From positions 1 through 7,553 of the forward strand of contig JAICLM010000095.1 in NCBI GenBank assembly GCA_025927435.1: DNA of 7,553 nucleotides. The letters are read 5' to 3'. Position numbers and translations under genes: made by a program. This document shows positions 1 through 5,897 of the stretch, piece by piece (positions within the stretch are counted from its first letter, which is position 1; each line of letters opens with the position of its first letter). Below the pieces are notes generated by a model that made no database searches, was not told where the DNA came from, and worked only from the letters and a program-made list of their open reading frames with translations. Source of the stretch: Thermoleophilia bacterium. GTDB taxonomy: Bacteria > Actinomycetota > Thermoleophilia > Gaiellales > Gaiellaceae.

Positions 1-7
1 CGAAGGA

Positions 8-13
8 TAAAGT
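8..13 (+). promoter_or_regulatory. Possible -10 box (TAAAGT) for the S9 peptidase gene
   Basis: TAAAGT fits the TANNNT -10 consensus and lies 9 nt before the GTG at 23. A transcript starting about 7 nt downstream would be leaderless or nearly so. The window edge prevents a search for a -35 element. The same spacing logic recurs at other genes here, which is the main support. Confidence 0.3.
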
Positions 14-22
14 CGCGCCTTC

Positions 23-1990
23 GTGGCTGGGATGACGGCAGAGGACGTCTACGCGCTCACGAGCGTCGGAGATCCGCGCCTGTCGCCCGACGGCCGGCGC
101 GTCGCGTACGTCGTCAGCCGGACCGACGAGGAGGCGAACACCTACCGCACCGCGATCTGGGTGGCGGCGCTCGACGGCTCCGAGGAGCCGAGGCAGTTCA
201 CCTCCGGCGAGCGGAACGACGGCTCGCCGCGCTGGTCTCCCGACGGGCGGTGGCTCGCCTTCGTCTCGAATCGCGAGGGAGACGAGAAGAAGGCGAAGGG
301 ACAGCTCTACGTCCTCCCCGCCGACGGCGGCGAGCCGCGGAAGCTGACGGACGGGAAGGAAAGCGTCGAGTCGATCGCGTGGTCTCCCGACTCGACCCGC
401 ATCGCGTTCGCGCGCCGCGTGCCCGACGAGGCGTACGAGGAGGAGGACGACCGCAAGCGCGCGCCGCGTCGCTTCACCCGCGTCTTCTTCAAGCTCGACA
501 GCGTCGGCTGGATCGGCGACCGCCGCAAGCACGTCTTCGTCGTCGGTCTCGACGGCGACGACGAGCAGCAGCTCACCGACGGCGACTGCGAGAACGACAC
601 TCCGACGTGGTCGCCCGACGGCAAGCGGATCGTCTTCTGGTCCATGCGCGGCGAGCGCTGGGACGTGGAGTTCGTCGAGGCGCTCTACGAGCTCGAGCTG
701 GATTCCGAGAGGGCCGAGCCGAAGCGGTTGTCCCAGCCGGACGAGTCCGCGAGCAACGCCTCGTTCTCTCCCGACGGCTCGCGCATCGGCTACATCCACT
801 CACCGGAGGACGGCACGTACCCCCATCACAGCCAGATCGCCGTGATGAACGCGGACGGGAGCGACCGCCGCATCCTCACGGCCTCACTCGACCGGCAGTG
901 CGCTCCGTTCCCGCTCGCCCGCGAGCCGGTCTGGGACGGCGAGCGCATCGCGTTCGCGGTGGAGGACGGCGGCAACGTTCATCTCTACACGGTCGCGGGG
1001 GACGGGTCTGCCGAGCCCGAGCTCCTCGTCGGCGGCGAGCAGTTCACCGGCCTCTTCGACCTCGTCGACGGTGTGCTCGTCTACACGGCGAGCACGTACG
1101 ACCGACCGCACGAGCTCTTCGCTGGAGACGGGAAGCGCATCACCTCGGTCTGCGACGACTTCGTCGCCGGCCGGCAGCTCGCTTCCGTCGAGAGGTTCAC
1201 CGCCGAGTCGGCCGACGGCACCGAGGTCGACGCGTGGCTCGTGCGTCCGCCCGACTTCGACGAGGGCAAGCGCTACCCGGTGCTCCTCACGATCCACGGC
1301 GGCCCGTTCTCGCAATACGGCACCGGCTTCTTCGACGAGGTCCAGGTGTACGCAGGAGCAGGTTACTGCGTCCTCTTCTCGAACCCGCGTGGCGGCTCCG
1401 GCTACTCCGAGGACTGGGGACGCGCGATCCGCGGCACCGGCAACGGGGACGGCCCCGGCTGGGGCACCGTCGACTACGAGGACGTGATTGGCGTCGTAGA
1501 CACCGCGCTGGCGAAGTACCCCTTCCTCGACGCGGACCGGCTCGGCGTCCTCGGCGGCTCGTACGGCGGCTACCTGACCTCGTGGATCGTCGGGCACACG
1601 AAGCGGTTCAAGGCGGCACTTTCCGAGCGTTCCGTCAACCACCTCGTGAGCGCCTTCGGCTCGAGCGACCTGTTCTGGGTCTTCGAGCGCCAGTTCGGCG
1701 GGCCGATGTGGGAGGACGTCGAGGCCTGGCTGCGCATGTCGCCGGCGACCTACGCACGAGACATGGAGACGCCGCTGCTCATCGTCCACTCCGAGACCGA
1801 CCTCCGGTGCAACATCGAGCAGGGCGAGCATCTGTTCACCCAGCTCCGCTTGCTCGGCAAGGAGGTCGAGATGCTCCGCTTCCCGGCGGAGAGTCACGAG
1901 CTGTCCCGAGCCGGGTCGCCGATCCACCGCGTACAGCGGTTCGAGGCGATCCTCGAGTGGTTCGGTCGCTACCTCGAACCAGGTAACTAA
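23..1990 (+). CDS. S9-family serine peptidase (acylaminoacyl-peptidase / prolyl oligopeptidase type)
   Basis: Probably a cytoplasmic serine exopeptidase or oligopeptidase that cleaves short peptides; no signal peptide is visible. The N-terminal half (about residues 15-390) is a TolB/PD40-like beta-propeller with repeated 'SPDG' blades near residues 21, 72, 121, 197 and 249. The C-terminal half (about 395-650) is an alpha/beta-hydrolase domain. It has the oxyanion-hole HGGP at 425-428, the nucleophile elbow GGSYGG with Ser513, Asp593 in the SETDLR motif and His625 in ESHEL, so the Ser-Asp-His triad is intact. The length of 655 aa is normal for the S9C group. The start is uncertain: GTG at 23 lies 9 nt after a TAAAGT box, while ATG at 32 gives an N-terminus (MTAEDVYAL) that looks like family members. 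Neither has a good Shine-Dalgarno sequence. The gene ends in a 4-bp convergent overlap with the DUF2277 gene. Substrate specificity cannot be read from the sequence. Confidence 0.95.
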   Translation: MAGMTAEDVYALTSVGDPRLSPDGRRVAYVVSRTDEEANTYRTAIWVAALDGSEEPRQFTSGERNDGSPRWSPDGRWLAFVSNREGDEKKAKGQLYVLPADGGEPRKLTDGKESVESIAWSPDSTRIAFARRVPDEAYEEEDDRKRAPRRFTRVFFKLDSVGWIGDRRKHVFVVGLDGDDEQQLTDGDCENDTPTWSPDGKRIVFWSMRGERWDVEFVEALYELELDSERAEPKRLSQPDESASNASFSPDGSRIGYIHSPEDGTYPHHSQIAVMNADGSDRRILTASLDRQCAPFPLAREPVWDGERIAFAVEDGGNVHLYTVAGDGSAEPELLVGGEQFTGLFDLVDGVLVYTASTYDRPHELFAGDGKRITSVCDDFVAGRQLASVERFTAESADGTEVDAWLVRPPDFDEGKRYPVLLTIHGGPFSQYGTGFFDEVQVYAGAGYCVLFSNPRGGSGYSEDWGRAIRGTGNGDGPGWGTVDYEDVIGVVDTALAKYPFLDADRLGVLGGSYGGYLTSWIVGHTKRFKAALSERSVNHLVSAFGSSDLFWVFERQFGGPMWEDVEAWLRMSPATYARDMETPLLIVHSETDLRCNIEQGEHLFTQLRLLGKEVEMLRFPAESHELSRAGSPIHRVQRFEAILEWFGRYLEPGN

Positions 1991-2253
1991 CCGAAACGGG
2001 CCACGGCGCGGGCGCGGCGGCGCTCCGCCTCGACCTCGCGGTCCTTTGGCGCGGCGGCCGTGACGAGGTCGGCGAGGAGATGCTCGGTGATGTGGGCGAT
2101 CTCGTGCACGGCTCGGTCGAACGCCGCCTCGTTCGCCTTCGACGGCTTCGTCATGCCGCTGACCTTGCGCACGTACTGCAGCGCCGCGGAGTGAACCTCT
2201 TCGGAGCTCGCGGGCGGATCGAAGTTGTAGAGAACGCGAATGTTCCGGCACAT
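1987..2253 (-). CDS. DUF2277 family small protein
   Basis: This 88-aa protein matches the conserved pattern of DUF2277: it starts MCRNIRVLYNFDPPAS, followed by 'AALQYVRKVSG' and 'KPSKANEAAFDRAV' (about residues 25-49). The family is known for near-invariant small proteins with this Cys-containing N-terminus, and its function is unknown. The C-terminal third is helical and charged, ending in an Arg-rich tail. There is no signal peptide or membrane segment. The ATG at 2253 has no usable Shine-Dalgarno sequence (a GAGG sits only 1-2 nt away). A TAGCAT -10 box lies 6 nt upstream, so the mRNA is probably leaderless. The gene follows tRNA-Arg(TCG) on the same strand by 27 nt, and its TAG stop overlaps the S9 peptidase stop by 4 bp. 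Function cannot be inferred. Confidence 0.93.
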   Translation of the reverse strand: MCRNIRVLYNFDPPASSEEVHSAALQYVRKVSGMTKPSKANEAAFDRAVHEIAHITEHLLADLVTAAAPKDREVEAERRRARAVARFG

Positions 2254-2259
2254 GCCTCG

Positions 2260-2265
2260 ATGCTA
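2260..2265 (-). promoter_or_regulatory. Possible -10 box (TAGCAT) for the DUF2277 gene
   Basis: On the minus strand TAGCAT lies exactly 6 nt before the ATG of the DUF2277 gene, inside the 27-nt gap behind tRNA-Arg(TCG). This geometry is typical of leaderless actinobacterial promoters. No recognisable -35 hexamer was found; it would fall inside the tRNA gene. Confidence 0.35.
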
Positions 2266-2280
2266 TGCGACGCGCCTCCA

Positions 2281-2352
2281 TGGCCCCGGGAGGAATCGAA
2301 CCTCCGCACGCAGCTTCGAAGGCTGCCGCTCTGTCCGCTGAGCTACGGGGCC
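2281..2352 (-). tRNA. tRNA-Arg (anticodon TCG)
   Basis: Read on the minus strand, the 72 nt fold into a full cloverleaf. The acceptor stem is GGCCCCG/CGGGGCC with discriminator A, the D-arm stem is GCTC/GAGC, the anticodon stem GCAGC/GCTGC closes the loop CTTCGAA, and the T-arm is GGAGG-TTCGATT-CCTCC with a 4-nt variable loop. The anticodon is TCG, which reads the arginine codon CGA (used, for example, in the S9 gene upstream of its catalytic Asp). CCA is not encoded. The gene is divergent from tRNA-His and lies just upstream of the DUF2277 gene. A TCG anticodon is less usual in actinobacteria, where an inosine-modified ACG tRNA normally covers CGA. Confidence 0.95.
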
Positions 2353-2363
2353 GTAGCGCCGGA

Positions 2364-2369
2364 AGGGTA
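2364..2369 (-). promoter_or_regulatory. Possible -10 box (TACCCT) for tRNA-Arg(TCG)
   Basis: TACCCT lies on the minus strand 11 nt before the first base of the tRNA. It is embedded in the 9-mer TACCCTTCC, which also occurs upstream of tRNA-Arg(TCT) at 5269-5277. The shared sequence in the same relative place supports a -10 role. There is no clear -35. Confidence 0.4.
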
Positions 2370-2387
2370 TCCCGGCTTGCGGCTCGC

Positions 2388-2393
2388 TACGCT
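2388..2393 (+). promoter_or_regulatory. Possible -10 box (TACGCT) for tRNA-His
   Basis: TACGCT fits TANNNT and ends 10 nt before the G-1 of tRNA-His, giving a short pre-tRNA leader. The same hexamer precedes the UPF0104 gene (5892-5897). No convincing -35 lies 16-18 nt upstream. Confidence 0.35.
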
Positions 2394-2403
2394 GTGCCCG
2401 CTC

Positions 2404-2477
2404 GGTGGCGGTAGCTCAGTTGGTAGAGCTCCGGGTTGTGGTCCCGGTGGCCGCGGGTTCGAGTCCCGTCCGCCACC
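2404..2477 (+). tRNA. tRNA-His (anticodon GTG)
   Basis: This is a full cloverleaf. The acceptor stem is GTGGCGG/CCGCCAC, the D-stem is GCTC/GAGC, the anticodon stem CCGGG/CCCGG closes the loop TTGTGGT (anticodon GTG), and the T-arm is GCGGG-TTCGAGT-CCCGT with one G-T pair. The base before the acceptor stem is G (2404) and the discriminator is C (2477). This is the G-1:C73 pair that identifies bacterial histidine tRNA to HisRS. CCA is not encoded. The gene is divergent from tRNA-Arg(TCG) and is followed by a strong hairpin. Confidence 0.96.
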
Positions 2478-2485
2478 TCGAGGAG

Positions 2486-2514
2486 GCAACGGGGCCGCGA
2501 GGCGGCCCCGTTGC
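2486..2514. terminator. Perfect 13-bp GC-rich hairpin between tRNA-His and the PfpI gene
   Basis: GCAACGGGGCCGC at 2486-2498 is fully complementary to 2502-2514, with a 3-nt GAG loop. It begins 9 nt after tRNA-His and ends 9 nt before the stop of the convergent PfpI-family gene. It can therefore act as a transcription terminator in both directions. There is no T-tract on either side, as is common for actinobacterial hairpin terminators. Confidence 0.7.
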
Positions 2515-2522
2515 GCACGTGC

Positions 2523-3077
2523 TCAGGCCGGAATGCGTTCCCCGGAGAAGATCCGGAGCATCTCGCGGTTGAAGGCCGGGATGTCGTCCGGCTTGCGGCT
2601 CGTGACGAGGTTGCCGTCGACGACGACCTCCTGGTCGACCCACTCGCCGCCGGCATTGCGGATGTCCGTCTCGAGCGTCGGCCACGAGGTGACCCGCTTG
2701 CCGCGCACGGCTCCGGACTCGACGAGCACCCACGGGCCGTGGCAGATGACCGCCATCGGCTTCCCCGCCTGGTGGAACTCCTGCACGAACGAGACGGCGT
2801 TCTCGTCACCGCGCAGCTGGTCGGGGTTGCCGACCCCGCCCGGGATCAGGAGCGCGTCGTAGTCGTCGGGAGACACCTCCTCGACCGTGTGGTCGACCTG
2901 CACGGTGGTCGCCGGATCGAAGTGGTCGAAGCCCTTGATCTCGCCGTCGTGGATCGAGACGACCTCGACGTCGGCACCGGCGTCTTCGAGCGCCTTCCGC
3001 GGCTCCTCGAGCTCGACTCTCTCGAACATGTCGGCAGCGAGGATCGCGACCTTCTTGCCCTTGAGCACATCAGCCAT
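2523..3077 (-). CDS. DJ-1/PfpI family protein (type 1 glutamine amidotransferase-like fold)
   Basis: This 184-aa cytoplasmic protein has the flavodoxin-like fold of the DJ-1/ThiJ/PfpI superfamily. Visible landmarks are the N-terminal strand 'KVAILAADMFERVELEEP' (residues 9-26) with the family acidic residue at Glu19 or Glu22. 'DALLIPGG' follows at 74-81 and the nucleophile elbow 'AVICHGPW' at 109-116, with Cys112 followed by His113 as in PfpI. The C-terminus carries 'LVTSRKPDDIPAFNREML'. Members include proteases (PfpI), proposed deglycases and stress chaperones; the sequence cannot tell which activity applies. The start is secure: AAGGAGG lies 5 nt before the ATG. This strong Shine-Dalgarno site contrasts with the apparently leaderless neighbours and suggests a leadered, well-translated mRNA. 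The gene is transcribed divergently from the secreted-protein gene across 111 bp. Confidence 0.95.
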   Translation of the reverse strand: MADVLKGKKVAILAADMFERVELEEPRKALEDAGADVEVVSIHDGEIKGFDHFDPATTVQVDHTVEEVSPDDYDALLIPGGVGNPDQLRGDENAVSFVQEFHQAGKPMAVICHGPWVLVESGAVRGKRVTSWPTLETDIRNAGGEWVDQEVVVDGNLVTSRKPDDIPAFNREMLRIFSGERIPA

Positions 3078-3082
3078 TTGAT

Positions 3083-3089
3083 CCTCCTT
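3083..3089 (-). promoter_or_regulatory. Strong Shine-Dalgarno site (AAGGAGG) of the PfpI-family gene
   Basis: AAGGAGG on the minus strand, with a 5-nt spacer to the ATG at 3077, is nearly a full match to the anti-SD and fixes the start. It is the only canonical ribosome binding site in this window. The rest of the 111-bp divergent gap (3078-3188) shows no clear -10/-35 pair on either strand. Confidence 0.85.
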
Positions 3090-3188
3090 CGGTTGGTTTC
3101 GTTGCCGCAGCGCCTACCCGGCGCCGCGAGACCTATGCCTGGCCTCCGTCGCCGGGACTCCCCTGCCCCTTCGAGTCGTACATCCGGT

Positions 3189-3764
3189 ATGCGGGCGTGT
3201 TGCCGAGCGACGATCGGAGCTCTCGCTGTCGTGCTGGTCGCGGCCGCCGCGGCCTCGACTGCCGCACCCTCGCGCCACACCCTTCGGGTGGTGATCGACG
3301 GCCGCTCGATCGCACGCCGCTTCCCGACCGGCCCCTCGATCGCCGTCCGCTATCCGGCGAACTGGCACCTCACGAGGCGCCGGCTCGACAACGTGGTCGA
3401 TCCGCACACACTGTTCGCCGTCAGCAACTACCGGCGGCGCCGCGGGCCGGTGGACGATTGCGACGGCACGCGGGCGCGGGGCCGGCCCGCCGACGGCGCC
3501 TTCGTGCTGGTGCAGGAGCTGCTCGACGGCGCCTCGTTGCGCCGCAGCCTGCCTCGGCTCTCGACGCGCCCGAAGCGCTTCCGGCTCCCGACCGAAGGAC
3601 AGGCGGGGTGCCTACCGGCCCCGAGCGTCGCGTACCAGTTCCGCGTCGCCAGGCGGGCGTTCTACGTCTGGATCAGCATTGGCCGGCGAGCGTCGCCGCA
3701 GACGCGGGCGGCTTTGACGCGGGCGCTCGACCGGATGTGGATCGCCCGCTACGCGAAGCAGTAG
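3189..3764 (+). CDS. Putative secreted protein of unknown function
   Basis: This 191-aa protein starts at an ATG that gives a clear signal peptide: MRACCR, then a hydrophobic core (residues 8-25, rich in Ala/Val/Leu), with likely cleavage around AST-AA near residue 26. The mature part is basic and mostly beta-like. Recognisable elements are 'SIAVRYPANWH' (50-60), 'VVDPHTLFAVSNY' (69-81), 'DGAFVLVQE' (102-110) and a C-terminal 'FRVARRAFYVWISIGRRA' (151-168). Only two cysteines (Cys91, Cys141) remain after the signal peptide, so they may form one disulfide. The pattern resembles small exported actinobacterial proteins with a YPxxW motif, which I know only as hypothetical proteins. Translation could extend upstream to ATG 3135, but this adds an Arg/Pro/Ser-rich stretch in front of the signal peptide and has no Shine-Dalgarno site. 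The stop directly abuts the stop of the convergent carboxypeptidase gene. Confidence 0.8.
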   Translation: MRACCRATIGALAVVLVAAAAASTAAPSRHTLRVVIDGRSIARRFPTGPSIAVRYPANWHLTRRRLDNVVDPHTLFAVSNYRRRRGPVDDCDGTRARGRPADGAFVLVQELLDGASLRRSLPRLSTRPKRFRLPTEGQAGCLPAPSVAYQFRVARRAFYVWISIGRRASPQTRAALTRALDRMWIARYAKQ

Positions 3765-5249
3765 CTACGCGTAGCTCGCGCGGAGGTAGTCCAGATACGG
3801 CTGGGCCGCGATCGTGGACCCGGTCGCGCGCCGCAACGTCTCCTGCGGCGAGAACTTGCGGCCGAGCGAGTGGATGTGCTCGCCGAGCCAGTCGCGCAGC
3901 GGCTCGAACTCGCCGCGGCCGACCTTCTCCTCGAGGTCGGGTAGGTCGCGCGTGGCCGCCTGCCAGATCTGCACGGAGGCGACCGTCCCGACCAGGTAGG
4001 TCGAGAAGTACCCGATCGAGCCGCCGGACCAGTGGACGTCCTGGAGGACGCCGTGCCCGTCGTCGGGCACCTCGACGCCCAGGTAGTCCCACATCTTCTC
4101 GTTCCAGCGCTGCGGCAGGTCACGCAGCTCGATGCGGCCCTCGACCATGTCCTGCTCCAGCTCGAAGCGGAGCATCACGTGCATCCCGTACGTCACCTCG
4201 TCGGCCTGGATGCGGATCAGGCTCGGCGTGACCGCGTGGATGCCCGCGAGGAACCGCTCGAGGTCGACTTCACCGAGCTGCTCCGGGTACGTCGCCTGCA
4301 GCCGCGGATAGAAGAGCTGCCAGAAGGGGCGGCTCCGCCCGACGAGGTTCTCCCAGAGCCGGCTCTGCGATTCGTGGATCCCGAGCGAGCAGGGCCCGCC
4401 GGTCGGCAGCCGCTCGAGGTGCTTTGGCTGCTGGTGGCTGTAAAGGCCGTGGCCGTACTCATGCATCGTCGAGAAGAGGGACTCGAGCGAGTCCGGATGG
4501 TAGTTCGTCGTGATCCGGACGTCGTCGCGGCCCGGGCCCGAGGCGAACGGATGCTCCGTCGGGTCGATCCGCCAGCTGCCGGGCCGGTGGCCGAAGAGCT
4601 CCGTCACCTCGTGGGCGAGGTCGCGCTGGCGGTCGGGCGGGAAGTCTCCGCGGAGGAAGGAGGCGTCCACGTCCCGCTCGCGCAGCTCGGCGATGAGCGC
4701 CACGAGCGGAGGCTTCAGCTCCTCGAACAGCGTGCGCACTTCGGCGGTCTTCGTCTGCGGCTCGTAGTCGTCGAGGAGCACGTCGTACCGCTCGTCCGCC
4801 CCGTCCGCGACGCAGTCGACGTACTGGAGCTTCAGCTCGACGATCCGCTCGAGCGACGGCAGGAACGACGCGAAGTCCGACTCCGCCTTCGCCTTCACCC
4901 AGACCGGGCGAGCCTCGGCGGCCGCGCGGGCCATCTCCGCACGCAGCGACGCCGGAACGTTCACCGCCTTCTCGTATTCGCGCCGCACGAGGCGGATCAG
5001 CGCGGCGTCGTCGGAGTCCGGCTCGAGCGACTCCTCGCGCGGCCGCAGCTCCTCGAGGAAGCTGCCGACGGCGGGGTCGGTGAAGCGTTCGTGCATGAGG
5101 CGGAGCAGCGTCGCGAGCTGGTCGGCGCGGTGGGCGGTGCCGGCCGGCGGCATCATCGTCTGCTGGTCCCAGGAGAGGAGCCGCGCGACCTTGCCGAGGT
5201 CGGTGACCTCGGCCATCCGCTCCTTGAGCTGCTCGAGCGCGTCCGCCAT
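3765..5249 (-). CDS. Metallocarboxypeptidase, peptidase family M32 (carboxypeptidase Taq type)
   Basis: This zinc-dependent carboxypeptidase removes C-terminal amino acids from peptides with broad specificity and is cytoplasmic (no signal peptide). The 494-aa length is typical of the family. Numbered from ATG 5249, the M32 signatures are all present in order. They are 'HPF' (233-235), 'DVRITT' (243-248), the zinc site HEYGH (His263, Glu264, His267) and 'GIHESQSRLWEN' with Glu293 as the expected third ligand. 'IRIQADEVTYGMH' (about 345-357) and 'GVLQDVHWSGGSIGYF' (about 400-415) follow. The GTG at 5258 would add three residues, but it overlaps a TAGGGT -10 box that lies 7 nt before the ATG. 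ATG 5249 on a leaderless mRNA is therefore preferred. The gene is divergent from tRNA-Arg(TCT) and ends exactly where the convergent secreted-protein gene ends. Confidence 0.96.
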   Translation of the reverse strand: MADALEQLKERMAEVTDLGKVARLLSWDQQTMMPPAGTAHRADQLATLLRLMHERFTDPAVGSFLEELRPREESLEPDSDDAALIRLVRREYEKAVNVPASLRAEMARAAAEARPVWVKAKAESDFASFLPSLERIVELKLQYVDCVADGADERYDVLLDDYEPQTKTAEVRTLFEELKPPLVALIAELRERDVDASFLRGDFPPDRQRDLAHEVTELFGHRPGSWRIDPTEHPFASGPGRDDVRITTNYHPDSLESLFSTMHEYGHGLYSHQQPKHLERLPTGGPCSLGIHESQSRLWENLVGRSRPFWQLFYPRLQATYPEQLGEVDLERFLAGIHAVTPSLIRIQADEVTYGMHVMLRFELEQDMVEGRIELRDLPQRWNEKMWDYLGVEVPDDGHGVLQDVHWSGGSIGYFSTYLVGTVASVQIWQAATRDLPDLEEKVGRGEFEPLRDWLGEHIHSLGRKFSPQETLRRATGSTIAAQPYLDYLRASYA

Positions 5250-5256
5250 CCGCGGC

Positions 5257-5262
5257 ACCCTA
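5257..5262 (-). promoter_or_regulatory. Possible -10 box (TAGGGT) for the M32 carboxypeptidase gene
   Basis: TAGGGT on the minus strand is followed by 7 nt and then the ATG at 5249, a leaderless-type arrangement. It lies only 6 bp from the outward-facing TACCCT box of tRNA-Arg(TCT), so the two promoters would be back to back. No -35 match was found. Confidence 0.4.
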
Positions 5263-5268
5263 GCGGTC

Positions 5269-5274
5269 TACCCT
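5269..5274 (+). promoter_or_regulatory. Possible -10 box (TACCCT) for tRNA-Arg(TCT)
   Basis: TACCCT lies 8 nt before the first base of the tRNA and, with the following TCC, repeats the 9-mer found before tRNA-Arg(TCG). There is no TTGACA-like -35 at the expected distance. Confidence 0.4.
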
Positions 5275-5282
5275 TCCCCCAC

Positions 5283-5355
5283 GCGCCCGTAGCTCAGTGG
5301 ACAGAGCGGCGGACTTCTAATCCGCGGGTCGGAGGTTCGAATCCTCCCGGGCGCA
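5283..5355 (+). tRNA. tRNA-Arg (anticodon TCT)
   Basis: The 73 nt form a full cloverleaf. The acceptor stem is GCGCCCG/CGGGCGC with discriminator A, the D-stem is GCTC/GAGC, the anticodon stem GCGGA/TCCGC closes the loop CTTCTAA (anticodon TCT, reading AGA and possibly AGG), and the T-arm is GGAGG-TTCGAAT-CCTCC. CCA is not encoded. The D- and T-arms are almost the same as in tRNA-Arg(TCG) at 2281-2352, so the two may be related paralogues. The gene lies between the divergent M32 gene and the convergent DUF4396 gene. No terminator hairpin is evident in the 20 bp after it. Confidence 0.96.
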
Positions 5356-5375
5356 CTCGTTCAGGCGCAGCCGGA

Positions 5376-5843
5376 TCAGTGGCCGTGTAGCTCGTGCATC
5401 ACGGCGTGGCCGCGACCTCGCACGATCAGCCACCGATTCACCGGCACCGTCAGGAAGAAGGCGATCACGAGGCTGAGCAAGAGGCTCCACCAGAACAGCC
5501 CGTCCGCGAGGCCCGCTGCAATCGCGCCCGGCACGAGCAGGATGAACGCGTTGTCCACCACCTCCATCGTGGCGATGGAAACGGTGTCGGAGGCAACGGC
5601 CAGCCGTACCGCGCGACGGGGAGGCACACCGGCCGCGATGACAGGTCGCAGGGTGAGCGCGTAGCCGAACACGAACGCGAGGAACACCGCGACTACCACC
5701 GACAGGACGGCCCCGAGCCCGAGCGCCGTCGCCAGCACCATCCCGAGGATCTCGCCGATCGCACAGCCGGTGAGGCAGTGGAGCGTCGCCTGCACCGCCG
5801 AGCGCGTCGGCGAATCCATCCGGTGTGCGCCCGCGTGATCCAT
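5376..5843 (-). CDS. DUF4396 family integral membrane protein
   Basis: This 155-aa membrane protein matches the DUF4396 pattern; the function of the family is unknown. From ATG 5843 the landmarks are 'LHCLTGCAIGEILGM' (21-35; His22, Cys23, Cys27, Glu31), 'FGYALTLRP' (59-67), 'DTVSIATMEVVDN' (86-98) and 'PVNRWLIVRGRGHAVMHELHGH' (from Pro134 to the end). About four hydrophobic segments fit transmembrane helices (roughly 24-42, 46-71, 98-112 and 117-136). The N-terminus (MDHAGAH) and C-terminus (His146, 150, 153, 155) are His-rich, which suggests metal binding; this is inference. The start is uncertain: ATG 5819 would drop eight residues, and the frame stays open to 5927. ATG 5843 is preferred because it includes a His-containing N-terminus as in relatives; a weak CATGCT box lies 6 nt upstream. 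The gene is divergent from the UPF0104-type gene. Confidence 0.88.
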   Translation of the reverse strand: MDHAGAHRMDSPTRSAVQATLHCLTGCAIGEILGMVLATALGLGAVLSVVVAVFLAFVFGYALTLRPVIAAGVPPRRAVRLAVASDTVSIATMEVVDNAFILLVPGAIAAGLADGLFWWSLLLSLVIAFFLTVPVNRWLIVRGRGHAVMHELHGH

Positions 5844-5891
5844 CCGGCCAGCATGCCGACAGCGTGCAAGACGAGCGTCGCGGAAGCCCAC

Positions 5892-5897
5892 TACGCT
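5892..5897 (+). promoter_or_regulatory. Possible -10 box (TACGCT) for the UPF0104-type membrane protein gene
   Basis: TACGCT, the same hexamer as upstream of tRNA-His, lies in the 116-bp gap between the divergent DUF4396 and UPF0104-type genes. A transcript from it would start close to the GTG at 5906 or carry a leader of about 55 nt to the GTG at 5960. The rest of the gap shows no clear operator or repeat. Confidence 0.3.

Noticed and set aside
250..1986. 578-aa open frame in another + frame of the S9 gene
   Set aside because: It is extremely Arg-rich and low in complexity, and it mirrors the codon bias of the true frame; a shadow frame.
884..2281. 465-aa open frame antisense to the S9 peptidase gene and running through DUF2277
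   Set aside because: Its product is Arg/Glu/Ala/Val-rich with no motif, as expected from the antisense of a high-GC gene, and it lies opposite a gene with an intact catalytic triad.
2281..2477. tRNA pair as an integration site for a mobile element
   Set aside because: No integrase, no direct repeat of a tRNA 3' end and no composition change were seen nearby.
2436..3188. Upstream extension of the secreted-protein frame, making 442 aa
   Set aside because: It would start inside tRNA-His, run antisense through the PfpI gene and bury the signal peptide in the middle of the protein.
3197..4231. 344-aa + frame across the secreted-protein/M32 junction
   Set aside because: An Arg/Pro/Ser/Ala-rich shadow that spans two convergent genes with recognisable products.
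4032..5390. 452-aa open frame antisense to the M32 carboxypeptidase and crossing tRNA-Arg(TCT)
   Set aside because: It overlaps both a well-supported enzyme gene and a tRNA, and its composition is typical of high-GC antisense frames.
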